Positions 26,977-35,350 of a DNA stretch of 64,000 nt are shown here, piece by piece. The DNA comes from Rhodococcus sp. OK302 (GTDB lineage Bacteria > Actinomycetota > Actinomycetes > Mycobacteriales > Mycobacteriaceae), in NCBI RefSeq assembly GCF_002245895.1, contig NZ_NPJZ01000001.1, forward strand, positions 5,077,501-5,141,500. The letters run 5' to 3'. The notes under the pieces are model-generated. The model saw only the letters and a program-made list of their open reading frames with translations. It had not been told where the DNA came from and made no database searches. Made by a program: the position numbers and the translations under genes. The first letter of the stretch is position 1. Every line of letters starts with the position of its first letter.

Positions 26977-28569
26977 TTAGCTTCGGGGCGAGAGACCTTC
27001 TGCGAACCTAATTCTGAGGGCGTTCTTGTCAACCTTGCCGGAAGCGTTGCGCGGCAAGATATCCACGATCTCCAATGCGCGAGGAAGCTTGTAGCCGGCC
27101 AGATCAGCTGCTGCCGCAGATCGAAGTTCGTCGATGGTGAATTCTGAACCGTTCTCCGACAGGACGACGACAGCTACCGGCGTTTCGCCCCAGTGCTCGT
27201 GAACTCGACCTATCACCGTGACATCAGCGATGGCGGGATGATTGGCCAGAACGTTCTCGACCTCAGCGCAGTAGATATTCTCGCCACCCGAGATGATCAT
27301 GTCCTTGAGCCTGTCGATCACATAGATGAATCCTTCGTCGTCTACGCGTACAAGGTCGCCTGAATGGAACCAACCACCGTCGAACGCCTGAGCAGTGGCC
27401 GACGGGTTGTTCCAGTATTCGAGCATCATTCCGGGGCCACGGTAGACGATCTCACCCACCTCGCCCGGTGACACGTCATTCATTTCCGCATCGACGACAC
27501 GAGCCCACACAGTCGAAGCCGGTTTGCCCACCGAGCCCAGTTTGCGGCGCGCGTCCTTGCCGTCCAACACGCAGGTCACCGCTGCCATCTCGGTCTGGCC
27601 GAAGAGTGCGAGGCTCGTTGCTCCCGGCAGGACCTCCCCCATCCTGCGAAGCAGCGCATCGGTGGCCGGTGCCCCTCCCCAACCGCCCACCCGCAAGCTC
27701 GCCAGATCACGCGGATTCTGCACTTGCTCCTCGCAGATAGCCTGCCATTGAGTCGGAACCAGGAATGTCGACGTCACTCCATCGCGTTCGATGAGGTCGA
27801 GCACCTTCGCCGCATCGAACGCTCCGGTCGGAAGAACGACAATTGTCGCACCAACCATGATTGCCGGAGCCACCGTTGCAATGGCTGCGATGTGAAAGAG
27901 CGGCGACGCACAGAGGTTCACCTCCTCGCCCATCTCGAATCCGAACACCGACATGACGATCACGGACTGCGCGCCGAAGCTGCGATGAGTCAGCACTGCG
28001 CCCTTAGGCCTCCCTGTAGTGCCCGACGTGTACATGATCAACGCGGGATCGTTCTCGCTGATATCGACTACCGGCGCCGCCTGACCCTTCTCGGAATTCA
28101 TAACGGCGTAGGTCAGATCAGTGTCGGCGACGAGAGAACCCGACTCGGCCACGAGAACTACCTGCACGTCATGGTCCGAAGCCGATGCAGCAGCACGACC
28201 AAGCGCTGCATTGCTCTCGTCTACGAACAGCATGACAGCGCCGCTATCGTCGAGGATGTACGTCGCCTCGGGTTCCGTCAATCGCGTATTCAGTGGCACC
28301 GCGATGGCACCCAATCGGTTTGCCGCAATCAAGATTTCGATGAGCTCGGGCCTGTTGCCCATCACGAGCGCGACGCGATCTCCGGCGCCGATTCCTCGTC
28401 TCGCCATCGCGTCGGAGAGAGCAACAACATGCTCCTGGAGCTCAGCCCAGCTGGTTACTCGCTCACCGAACTTCAACGCAGCTCGGTCGCCGCGATGGAG
28501 CGCATGGCGGGCTGTGTAATTGACCCAGTGCTGCCCGCGCGCCCGCTTCAGCTCATCGTGCTTGTCCAT
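26977..28569 (-). CDS. AMP-binding acyl-CoA synthetase (FadD-type)
   Basis: A 530-residue adenylate-forming ligase. The P-loop [14 protein letters not shown] is near residue 175, FGQTE near residue 310, and the hinge DRLKDMIISGGENIYCAE near residue 420. The catalytic lysine is in ASGKVDKN near the C-terminus. The AGGAG site upstream supports the ATG at 28569. It opens the minus-strand operon (ligase, thiolase, dehydrogenase remnant) and faces the Zn-ribbon/thiolase/P450 operon across a 431-base region with a TetR-type operator. Its natural acid substrate is unknown. Confidence 0.92.
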   Translation of the reverse strand: MDKHDELKRARGQHWVNYTARHALHRGDRAALKFGERVTSWAELQEHVVALSDAMARRGIGAGDRVALVMGNRPELIEILIAANRLGAIAVPLNTRLTEPEATYILDDSGAVMLFVDESNAALGRAAASASDHDVQVVLVAESGSLVADTDLTYAVMNSEKGQAAPVVDISENDPALIMYTSGTTGRPKGAVLTHRSFGAQSVIVMSVFGFEMGEEVNLCASPLFHIAAIATVAPAIMVGATIVVLPTGAFDAAKVLDLIERDGVTSTFLVPTQWQAICEEQVQNPRDLASLRVGGWGGAPATDALLRRMGEVLPGATSLALFGQTEMAAVTCVLDGKDARRKLGSVGKPASTVWARVVDAEMNDVSPGEVGEIVYRGPGMMLEYWNNPSATAQAFDGGWFHSGDLVRVDDEGFIYVIDRLKDMIISGGENIYCAEVENVLANHPAIADVTVIGRVHEHWGETPVAVVVLSENGSEFTIDELRSAAAADLAGYKLPRALEIVDILPRNASGKVDKNALRIRFAEGLSPRS

Positions 28570-28882
28570 ACGCTTCTCCTTTGGATGATTGCCTGTCGAA
28601 AGCACTGCCGCATTGTGTACGCGAAACGCGTTTTCCCGCAACGAATATCCGAGCGGTAGCCACGTGGAACTGAACGGGAACTACCCAATACCGGTGAGAA
28701 CATAGCTCGCGAAGCGCGCCGCCGTCGAGCTTTTGCGAAAACGTCCCAAAAATCTGCAATTTTCGGAACGGCTGGGATGGAACTCTCTACTTGGACAGAC
28801 ATATTCATGCACACAGGGCGATCGAGCGCAACCTCTCTCCGACGTCGAGAGGGCTGAAAAGAAACTCCATTACGGCAACCCC

Positions 28883-28911
28883 TAGACGCAACCGATTCCA
28901 GTAGCTATGAT
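28883..28911 (+). promoter_or_regulatory. Putative promoter of the Zn-ribbon/thiolase/P450 operon
   Basis: TAGACG (28883-28888) and TATGAT (28906-28911) have a 17-base spacer, a good sigma-70 match. The -10 runs directly into the operator at 28911-28934, a position suited to repression. Confidence 0.6.
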
Positions 28912-28934
28912 TTCCACCAAACGTACGGTAGAAA
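28911..28934. promoter_or_regulatory. TetR-type operator, site 1
   Basis: Arms TTTCCACC and GGTAGAAA flank an 8-base spacer AAACGTAC. On the complement this reads TTTCTACC-N8-GGTGGAAA, one base off a perfect palindrome. It matches sites at 32915-32938 and 32981-33004. Confidence 0.7.
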
Positions 28935-29000
28935 AAATGAATTAGGACCCACACCCCAGGTCAGGCCCAGATTCGCCGGACACCCGAGAGGATGTGAACT

Positions 29001-29375
29001 GTGAACGAGAACGACCCACGCCCCCGTGTCGTGACACGCGGAGTCGATGTATTCATCGCCGGGAACCGCTGCACGGCCTGTCGTTTTCCCACTACATCGA
29101 CCGCACCGAAGTGCCCTGTTTGCCGAAAGCCAATGGAAGCAACAGAATTCGGACCTGATGGCGTGATATTCGCGTCGACGCGCCTACACATCGCCGTACC
29201 CGGCTACACCCCACCGTTTTCCGTCGCCTATCTCATACTGGACGACGGGCCCCGAGTCTTGGTCCATACATCGTCGGATGGACCGGTTCCTGCAGGTACG
29301 CGCGCTCGTCTGGTCTCCGTGACCGAGAGCGGCAACCCGTTTGCACAAGCCGTACACACAGGAGCGGTCGAATGA
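29001..29375 (+). CDS. Zn-ribbon/OB-fold protein (DUF35), thiolase partner
   Basis: A 124-residue protein with a rubredoxin-like zinc ribbon, CTAC at about 24-27 and CPVC at about 39-42, followed by an OB-fold. Such proteins pair with SCP2-type thiolases or retro-aldolases, for example the ChsH2/Ltp2 partners of steroid side-chain breakdown. It starts at GTG (29001) after GAGAGG, and its stop overlaps the thiolase start (ATGA), so a complex with that thiolase is likely. Confidence 0.85.
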   Translation: MNENDPRPRVVTRGVDVFIAGNRCTACRFPTTSTAPKCPVCRKPMEATEFGPDGVIFASTRLHIAVPGYTPPFSVAYLILDDGPRVLVHTSSDGPVPAGTRARLVSVTESGNPFAQAVHTGAVE

Positions 29376-30493
29376 ACGCATCCATTTACGGGGTCGGCAC
29401 CTCGATGTTCGGCCGCCAACCTCACCTCAGCGACGTCAGCCTGGTCCAGCAAGCCGTTACCGAGGCATTCGAAGACGCCGAAATCGACAGAGTCGATGCA
29501 GTATTCGCCGGAACGGTGTTCGGGGTGACCGGAACGATCCAGCGGTGCCTGCAGACTCTCGGCATTGTCGGGATCCCGATCGTGACCGTCGAAAATGCAT
29601 GTGCAACAGGCTCAACCGCACTTTTCGAAGCTGTTCATGCAGTAGAATCCGGGCGGTACGAGAACGTATTGTGCCTCGGCCTCGAGACTATGACTACGCA
29701 CTTCGCCGGACCGATCACCCCCGCCTACAACGATTCCGAGGGCGCAGCCGGCCTCGCGATGCCCGGCATCTACGGACTCGCAGCCAGCCGGTACGGTCAC
29801 CTGTACGACGTCGATCTCGACGATCTAGCCCTGGTTGCGGTCAAAAATCGCGCACACGGCTCATTGAATCCCCGTGCTCAACATGGACGACAAGTAACGG
29901 TCGAAGACGTCCTGGGCAGCCGGATGGTGGCAGAGCCTCTGACATTGCTCCAATGCTGCGACATCTCTGATGCCGCCGCGGCAGCCGTCGTAGGACCCAA
30001 GCGAAATAGTAAGCGGGACATCAGTGTTCTAGCCACAGAGCTGCAATCCGGGAAACTCTGGGATCATCGCTCGAACCACCCTTGGGGATTCGAACTGATG
30101 CAGTCCGTTGCCGAGGACGCCTGGAAGAAGGCGGGACTCGGTCCGGGCGACATGGATCTCTTCGAAGTACACGATGCCTTCACGATCGGCGAGGTGACAG
30201 CAACCGAGGCACTCGGACTCGCTCCGTTGGGCCAAGGCCTCGAACTGGTCAAGACCGGACACACAAAACTGGGTGGCAAGCAACCGGTGAACCCTTCCGG
30301 CGGCCTTTTGAGCCGAGGACATGCTCTCGGCGCAACGGGACTCGCACAGATCGCAGAGGCAGTCTGGCAACTCCGCGGCGAGGCCGGGGCACGTCAAGTC
30401 GACAATGCTCGAACCGCCGCAGTGGAAACTATGGGTGGCGGTGCCGCAGGGATTGACGGAAATGGCTGCGTCATAACAATTTTGGGAGCATAG
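29372..30493 (+). CDS. SCP2-type thiolase or retro-aldolase
   Basis: A 373-residue thiolase-fold protein. It keeps a cysteine at the nucleophile position (ENACATGS, Cys77) and the histidine motif SRGHALGATG near residue 310. The usual C-terminal Cys-x-GGG motif appears as TMGGGAAG, without cysteine. Its nearest general class is the SCP2/lipid-transfer thiolases that work with DUF35 partners. It may thiolyse 3-ketoacyl-CoA or cleave a 3-hydroxyacyl-CoA by retro-aldol reaction, and the sequence does not decide. It is coupled upstream to the DUF35 gene and is five bases before the P450 gene. Confidence 0.82.
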   Translation: MNASIYGVGTSMFGRQPHLSDVSLVQQAVTEAFEDAEIDRVDAVFAGTVFGVTGTIQRCLQTLGIVGIPIVTVENACATGSTALFEAVHAVESGRYENVLCLGLETMTTHFAGPITPAYNDSEGAAGLAMPGIYGLAASRYGHLYDVDLDDLALVAVKNRAHGSLNPRAQHGRQVTVEDVLGSRMVAEPLTLLQCCDISDAAAAAVVGPKRNSKRDISVLATELQSGKLWDHRSNHPWGFELMQSVAEDAWKKAGLGPGDMDLFEVHDAFTIGEVTATEALGLAPLGQGLELVKTGHTKLGGKQPVNPSGGLLSRGHALGATGLAQIAEAVWQLRGEAGARQVDNARTAAVETMGGGAAGIDGNGCVITILGA

Positions 30494-30498
30494 AGACT

Positions 30499-31704
30499 AT
30501 GGATCACGATATTCTGAGCCCGGCAAGACTCGCAGACCCGTACCCGTACTTCGCCGAGATGCGCGAAAACTGCCCGGTGCATTGGAACGAGCAGTACCGA
30601 GCCTGGTTCGTGTACCGATACGACGACGTGGTGGCAGCTTTTCGCGATTCCGCTTTCTCGTCGGATCGTGTGCGGCCTGTGTTCAACGAGCGACTGTCGG
30701 CCGAAAAGCGTGAGGCCAGGAAGGCCACCTACGACGTTCTGCAGCATTGGATGGTCTTCCTCGATCAGCCCGATCACACGCGTATCCGGAAGCTGGTGAT
30801 GCCGGCCTTCACTCCGAAGACTGTCGCGTCGATGCGACCGCGCGTTGAGAAGGTGGTCGCCGAGGCTGTGGACGCCATCACCGGTCGCGACTCTTTGGAT
30901 CTCGTGCATGACCTCGCATATCCGATTCCTGCAGTCGTGATTGCCGAACTGATGGGAGTTCCCGCCGAGGATCGCGAACTGTTCAAGGAGTGGTCGGACG
31001 AAATCGTCGTGCTTATCTTCGGCGCGAAGTCGACAGCCGACAGACACGAGCGCGCCCAGCTCGCGCTCACCGAACTGTCCGACTATCTCCGTTCACATAT
31101 CGCTCGACTCCGGGAACAACCTGGCGACAACCTGATCAGCCGAATTCTCGAATCTCGGGAGCAGGAACCACCTTTGACTGACGACGAGGTGGTTTCCACC
31201 TGCGCGTTGCTCATCTTCGGCGGGCATGAGACAACGACCAACATGATTGCCAACGGGATGCGCGCTTTCCTTCAGAACCCCGACCAGTGGGAGCTGCTGA
31301 AGAACGACCCGGAATTGGCGAAGTCGGCGGTCGAAGAGGTTCTCCGGTTCGACGGCGCGGCCAAGATGTCCATGCGCAGACTCGTACAGGACGTCGAGTT
31401 GCGTGGCAATCACATGAAAGCCGGCGACACGGTGTACCTGGTACAGGCATCTGCGAACCGCGACCCAGCGGTATTCGAGAATCCTGATTCGTTCGACATC
31501 ACCCGTACCCCGAACCGGCACTTGGCCTTCGGCTTCGGACTGCATCACTGCCTTGGCAACTTCCTGGCGCGTCTCGAAGGCCAGCTCGCATTCGAAGCAC
31601 TGGCCGTCCGGTGCCCCGATCTCGCGATTGCCGACTCGGCGCCGGAGTGGCACCCGACTCTGATCAGCCGCGGCATGACATCGTTCCCGGTCACCAACGG
31701 CTGA
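30499..31704 (+). CDS. Cytochrome P450
   Basis: A 401-residue soluble bacterial P450. The I-helix motif LLIFGGHETTTN is near residue 240, the ExxR motif EEVLR near residue 280, and the heme-thiolate loop FGFGLHHCLG has its cysteine at about residue 351. It hydroxylates or otherwise oxidises an organic substrate with two electrons from a ferredoxin. The 3Fe-4S ferredoxin gene at 32706-32894, sharing the operator motif, is the likely donor. It is the last gene of its operon and a strong terminator follows. The substrate is unknown. Confidence 0.95.
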   Translation: MDHDILSPARLADPYPYFAEMRENCPVHWNEQYRAWFVYRYDDVVAAFRDSAFSSDRVRPVFNERLSAEKREARKATYDVLQHWMVFLDQPDHTRIRKLVMPAFTPKTVASMRPRVEKVVAEAVDAITGRDSLDLVHDLAYPIPAVVIAELMGVPAEDRELFKEWSDEIVVLIFGAKSTADRHERAQLALTELSDYLRSHIARLREQPGDNLISRILESREQEPPLTDDEVVSTCALLIFGGHETTTNMIANGMRAFLQNPDQWELLKNDPELAKSAVEEVLRFDGAAKMSMRRLVQDVELRGNHMKAGDTVYLVQASANRDPAVFENPDSFDITRTPNRHLAFGFGLHHCLGNFLARLEGQLAFEALAVRCPDLAIADSAPEWHPTLISRGMTSFPVTNG

Positions 31705-31730
31705 GATATCAACTGCCGTCCAACCGTTCG

Positions 31731-31767
31731 CAGTGGGCTGTCGAAATTTCGACAGCCCACTGTTTTT
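31731..31767 (+). terminator. Rho-independent terminator after the P450 gene
   Basis: A perfect 32-base palindrome (16-base halves CAGTGGGCTGTCGAAA and complement, 31731-31762) is followed by five T's at 31763-31767. It ends the Zn-ribbon/thiolase/P450 transcript and separates it from tetR. Confidence 0.88.
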
Positions 31768-31908
31768 CGTTCTGCCACTGTCACCAAGATTTCTGCGTCG
31801 CCGAAAGCAGGAAGGACGTCGCTTCGGGTGCAGTTCGCCGGGCATAATCAAGAATCCACCGTCGGGGCGATTGTCGCGTCGGCTGTATTGTGAGTTCGCC
31901 GGTGCCGG

Positions 31909-31937
31909 AGTACCGACGAGCGCGTCGTAGCGGTACT
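31909..31937. promoter_or_regulatory. Palindrome upstream of tetR
   Basis: AGTACCG and CGGTACT (31909-31915, 31931-31937) flank an inner ACGA-gcgcg-TCGT pair. It ends 30 bases before the TetR start. It differs from the three cluster operators, so it may be a separate control site of the regulator gene. Confidence 0.4.
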
Positions 31938-31967
31938 AGAGTCACGACGTCGACGAAAGGGAATGGC

Positions 31968-32663
31968 ATGGACCAGAAGGCGGCCAAGCGGGGTCGGCCT
32001 CGCCGTGGCCCGGATGCCGAACGAGTTCAAGAAGTGCTTGACGCCGCAGCCGATGCATTTCTGGCGAACGGATACGACGCAACGAGCATGCAGTGCATTG
32101 CCGACACAGTCGGCATCATGAAGGGCAGTCTCTACTACTACGTCGCCTCGAAGGAAGACTTCCTCTTCCAGATCATCGAACCGGCAATCGCAAGCGCCCT
32201 GGAGGCAGTGGCGCCACTGCAAGAAGATCCCAGCGCACCGCTCGATCGTCTGACAGATTTTGTCCGATCACACGTGCTGTTCGTTGCCGCAAACCTACGA
32301 ACTTTCCGTATCAGGCTTCGCGAGTTCAGTCAGCTGTCACCACAGCGTCAGTCGCAACTGAGCCAGGGTGAGGATGCATACTACGGCGTCCTCATGGGGA
32401 TCTTGCAGGATGGCCTCGACTCCGGCGACGTCGACCCGGCCATCGACCTCCGCGTGACCTCGGTTTCCATCATCGGGATGCTCAACAGCATGACCGAGTG
32501 GTACTCCGACGACGGCAAACACTCACCGCAGGAACTTGCCAACCAGCTCGGCGGAATGGTCTTGACGTCTGTGGGTTCCGACGCCGCAATGACGTCGACC
32601 GGCGGAATTGAAGCACTACGCCGGCGACCACGGAATCGGCGCCCGACTGCGCCCGCAACATAG
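31968..32663 (+). CDS. TetR family transcriptional regulator
   Basis: A 231-residue regulator. The basic N-terminus KRGRPRRGPD leads into the TetR helix-turn-helix (about residues 20-65), whose recognition part is MQCIADTVGIMKGSLYYYVASKEDFLF. The ligand domain that follows is alpha-helical. The ATG at 31968 has GAAAGGG upstream. It sits inside the P450/thiolase/CoA-ligase cluster and is the obvious candidate for binding the three TTTCTACC-N8-GGTAGAAA sites. The inducer is probably a CoA ester or acid of the pathway, by analogy with related repressors. Confidence 0.92.
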   Translation: MDQKAAKRGRPRRGPDAERVQEVLDAAADAFLANGYDATSMQCIADTVGIMKGSLYYYVASKEDFLFQIIEPAIASALEAVAPLQEDPSAPLDRLTDFVRSHVLFVAANLRTFRIRLREFSQLSPQRQSQLSQGEDAYYGVLMGILQDGLDSGDVDPAIDLRVTSVSIIGMLNSMTEWYSDDGKHSPQELANQLGGMVLTSVGSDAAMTSTGGIEALRRRPRNRRPTAPAT

Positions 32664-32705
32664 GGCAGGCGCGGACAAACCCGGCCACATATGCGTCCTG
32701 CAAAC

Positions 32706-32894
32706 TCAATCGATAACCGTAATCGCCTGCATAGGACAAGCATTCACAGCTGAGGCTACCGATGCACGCTGGTCCTCGGCTACCTCGGCCTGATACTGCA
32801 GGGCGCCTTCACCGTCGATTTCAAACACCGCGGGCGCCGCAAAGACACACTGTCCGTGTTGTTCGCACACATTCACATCGACTGCGATTCGCAT
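32706..32894 (-). CDS. 3Fe-4S ferredoxin, P450 partner
   Basis: A 62-residue ferredoxin. The cluster ligands are CEQHGQC near residue 10 and CP near residue 53. Histidine replaces the second cysteine of the CxxCxxC pattern, the sign of a 3Fe-4S P450-type ferredoxin. The ATG is at 32894. It faces the PaaK-like ligase gene across a region holding two copies of the cluster operator, which ties it to the P450 gene 1 kb away. Confidence 0.93.
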   Translation of the reverse strand: MRIAVDVNVCEQHGQCVFAAPAVFEIDGEGALQYQAEVAEDQRASVASAVNACPMQAITVID

Positions 32895-32914
32895 GATTTC
32901 TCCCTCGAACGTTT

Positions 32915-32938
32915 AATCCACCTACCGTTTGGTAGATA
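32915..32938. promoter_or_regulatory. TetR-type operator, site 2
   Basis: The inner core CTACCGTTTGGTAG (32922-32935) lies in the AATCCACC-N8-GGTAGATA frame. The right arm and the spacer ending GTTT match the other two sites; the left outer bases are weaker. It lies 20 bases upstream of the ferredoxin start. Confidence 0.65.
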
Positions 32939-32952
32939 AAATAACACAGTGC

Positions 32953-32982
32953 TTGACATCACACTCCGCATGCGGTCATATT
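32953..32982 (+). promoter_or_regulatory. Putative promoter of the PaaK-like ligase gene
   Basis: A perfect -35 TTGACA (32953-32958) with a -10-like TCATAT or CATATT (32976-32982) after 17-18 bases. The operator at 32981-33004 covers the expected start point. Confidence 0.6.
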
Positions 32983-33004
32983 TCTACCTACGGTTTGGTA
33001 GAAA
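32981..33004. promoter_or_regulatory. TetR-type operator, site 3
   Basis: A perfect palindrome TTTCTACC (32981-32988) and GGTAGAAA (32997-33004) with the 8-base spacer TACGGTTT. It is the best copy of the three and lies just downstream of a strong promoter. Confidence 0.72.
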
Positions 33005-33026
33005 TAATTCATCGGGAGGTTACGGC

Positions 33027-34409
33027 ATGACCGACAGGCGAGATGAAGTTCAGCGACGCGCCCGTTCCACGCGATTCTGGGACGAGGCCCGCGAGACCAT
33101 GCCGCGCTTCGAACGCGACCGGGTAATTCTCGAACGAGTCCAGCATCAACTTCACTACGCGTACGAGAACCTGCCGTTCTATCGCCGGCACTACGACAAC
33201 CACGAATTCAAACCGTCCGACGTCCAATCGCTGGCGGACTTCACCGCGAAGGTGCCGGTGATCACCAAGAAAATGCTGGTCGCAAATCAGGAGCAGTATC
33301 CGCCGTTCGGCGACTACCTCGGGGTTCCCCGCAATCAGCTGGCCCGCATCCACGGATCCTCGGGCACAACGGGTAAGCCGACGATGTACGGTGTCTCCCA
33401 CAGCGATTGGGACCGAGCACGAGACACATCAGCCATGGCACTGTGGAGCGCGGGAGTACGACCCGACGACGTCGTTCAGATCACCTTCCCCTTTGCTCTC
33501 TTCTTCGGCGGGTGGGGCGTTCTGCAAGCTACGGAACAGATCGGCGCAACAACCTTCCCGACGGGTTCGGTAGTTCCGACGGATCAGCAGATCAACCTCA
33601 TGCACACCCTGGATTGCACCGTCGTCGTCGGAACACCCTCCTACCTCGTGCATCTCGCCCAGCGCTCACGCGAACTCGGCCTCGATGTCCGTGACAGCAA
33701 GGTGTCCTTGCTCGTTGCGGGAGGCGAACCCGGCGCGAGCATCGCATCCGTTCGTGAACTGCTCATGCAACTGTGGGGGAACCCACTGCTCGTTGATGCC
33801 TCCGCCGGTTCGACGTCGGAAATGTACCCGTTCCTGGCCAATATCGGATGCACGGAAGCCGACGGCGGAGTCCACCTGTTCCAAGACGAGAACTACACCG
33901 AGATTGTAGATTCCAACAACCCGAACGTCTCGGTGCCGGCAGGAACATCCGGAGCCACCGTTGCAACGCATCTGTGGCGAGAATCCCAGCCGATGATCCG
34001 ATTCTGGATGGGCGACGAAGGTGTTATCGACGAGAGTCCTTGCCCGTGCGGACGCACCTACCCGCGACTCCCGCGTGGCGTATTCGGCAGAGTTGACGAC
34101 ATGCTCATCATCCGCAGAGCCAACATCTACCCGACCGCTATCGAGGCCGCCGTCCGCAGCGTCGACGGCACCGGTGCCGAATTCCGCATCTTCGTCGACC
34201 GCGAGAACGCACTCGATGAACTGCGCGTCGAGGTCGAACATGAACGCAGCCTTGATACTTCGAACCTCGAGCAATTGCGCATCTCGCTCGAGGCAGCGAT
34301 CAAACTGTCAACTCAGATCAGGGTGCCTGTTGCCGTAGTCGCTCCCGGAACCCACGAACTGCAGACCTTCAAGTCTCGCCGGGTCGTCGACAATCGACCG
34401 AAAGCCTGA
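33027..34409 (+). CDS. Phenylacetate-CoA ligase family (PaaK-like) AMP ligase
   Basis: A 460-residue ligase of the PaaK branch. The ATP loop is HGSSGTTGKPT near residue 112. The N-terminus LPFYRRHYD and the hinge FGRVDDMLIIRRANIYPTAIE near residue 355 are typical of aryl-CoA ligases. A CPCGR motif near residue 338 is also family-typical. GGGAGG at 33014-33019 supports the ATG at 33027. It is the second CoA ligase under the shared operator, so the pathway may activate two acids or an aromatic-type acid. True phenylacetate use is unlikely without paa genes nearby. Confidence 0.88.
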   Translation: MTDRRDEVQRRARSTRFWDEARETMPRFERDRVILERVQHQLHYAYENLPFYRRHYDNHEFKPSDVQSLADFTAKVPVITKKMLVANQEQYPPFGDYLGVPRNQLARIHGSSGTTGKPTMYGVSHSDWDRARDTSAMALWSAGVRPDDVVQITFPFALFFGGWGVLQATEQIGATTFPTGSVVPTDQQINLMHTLDCTVVVGTPSYLVHLAQRSRELGLDVRDSKVSLLVAGGEPGASIASVRELLMQLWGNPLLVDASAGSTSEMYPFLANIGCTEADGGVHLFQDENYTEIVDSNNPNVSVPAGTSGATVATHLWRESQPMIRFWMGDEGVIDESPCPCGRTYPRLPRGVFGRVDDMLIIRRANIYPTAIEAAVRSVDGTGAEFRIFVDRENALDELRVEVEHERSLDTSNLEQLRISLEAAIKLSTQIRVPVAVVAPGTHELQTFKSRRVVDNRPKA

Positions 34410-34412
34410 GAA

Positions 34413-35339
34413 CTAGGAAAAGCGAGAGAGCAAACGGTCCGCATCCGCGCCGATACGCCTGACAACGTCACCGGCCGGATGTGTGCCGTGCACGAGACCT
34501 ACAGCTTCGCCGGCATAGACGACGCCGTTATTCGGATCCGACGGGTCATACGCCTTCGCGAGGGTTTCCTCGTCGGCCGAGATACCCTCCCACGTGGAGG
34601 TGAACTCGTTGGCAATCGCCCGTCCACCCCAACGCTGCGGCCACGGCTGGCTGCGCGCCCGGTCGAACACGGAGGTGTAGACGGTATCCGCACTTCCGGC
34701 CTCGACGACGCGGGTGCGTGCGTAGTCCGGGCCGGTGGTTTCGGGACTGGCGAGAAGAGCGGTGCCGATCATGGCGCCTTCGGCACCCGCAGCGATGACA
34801 GCTGCCAGTCCGCGACCGGTGCCGATGCCGCCCGCGGCAAGAACCGGAAGCGTTGTCGATTCCAGGATTTCCTGCAGCAGCGGCAGCGTTCCGATGCGCC
34901 CGGTGTGGCCGCCGGCCTCTGCGCCCTGCGCGATGACGGCGTCGACTCCGGCAGCCTCGACGACACGCAAGTCGTCGAGCGTATTGATCTGTGACACAAC
35001 AGGAATGCCTGCCGCGTGAACCCGCTCGACATATGCGGCGGGGTCACCGAAAGACAAAGTGATCAGTGCGGGCTTTTCCGCGATGGCGGCGTCGAGCAAG
35101 CTGGTGTCACCGTCGAGCGACCACGTCATGAGGCCGATACCGAAGGGGCCGCCGACACGGGCTTTCGCAGCCTCGTCAGCTACCCATTGCGCACTGTTGT
35201 AGCGGGCTGCACCGAGCAGTCCCAGCCCGCCCGCTGCCGACACAGCGCCGACCAATTCGCCGCCGGCGCGACCGCCCATGGGTGCCCCGAGAACGGGGAT
35301 CTCGATTCCGAACTCTCGGGTCAACCACGTGGCGATCAC
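34413..35339 (-). CDS. Nitronate monooxygenase / 2-nitropropane dioxygenase family
   Basis: A 308-residue FMN-dependent TIM-barrel protein. PVLGAPMGGRAGG near residue 15 and QGAEAGGHTGR near residue 140 (with the catalytic-type histidine) define the family, and AAGGIGTGRGLAAVIAAGAEGAMIGTALL binds the FMN phosphate. It starts at GTG, 11 bases after the lepA stop, and is probably co-transcribed with it. Members oxidise nitronates or act as enoyl reductase-like proteins; the substrate is not determined. It converges on the PaaK-like gene with only three bases between the stops. Confidence 0.85.
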   Translation of the reverse strand: MIATWLTREFGIEIPVLGAPMGGRAGGELVGAVSAAGGLGLLGAARYNSAQWVADEAAKARVGGPFGIGLMTWSLDGDTSLLDAAIAEKPALITLSFGDPAAYVERVHAAGIPVVSQINTLDDLRVVEAAGVDAVIAQGAEAGGHTGRIGTLPLLQEILESTTLPVLAAGGIGTGRGLAAVIAAGAEGAMIGTALLASPETTGPDYARTRVVEAGSADTVYTSVFDRARSQPWPQRWGGRAIANEFTSTWEGISADEETLAKAYDPSDPNNGVVYAGEAVGLVHGTHPAGDVVRRIGADADRLLSRFS

Positions 35340-35350
35340 AGGCGGTACTC

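Larger units (their letters stand above)
28570..29000. promoter_or_regulatory. Divergent promoter region of the accessory catabolic cluster
   Basis: A 431-base non-coding stretch between the FadD-type gene (-) and the Zn-ribbon gene (+). It contains the + strand promoter at 28883-28911 and the operator at 28911-28934. A palindromic AAACGCGTTT (28624-28633) lies 55 bases upstream of the minus-strand gene and could be a further site. No supported ORF was found in it. Confidence 0.6.

Noticed and set aside
29372..30493. Interpretation of the + strand thiolase as a standard acetyl-CoA acetyltransferase
   Set aside because: The DUF35 partner and missing second cysteine argue against a plain biosynthetic thiolase, so a broader call is given.
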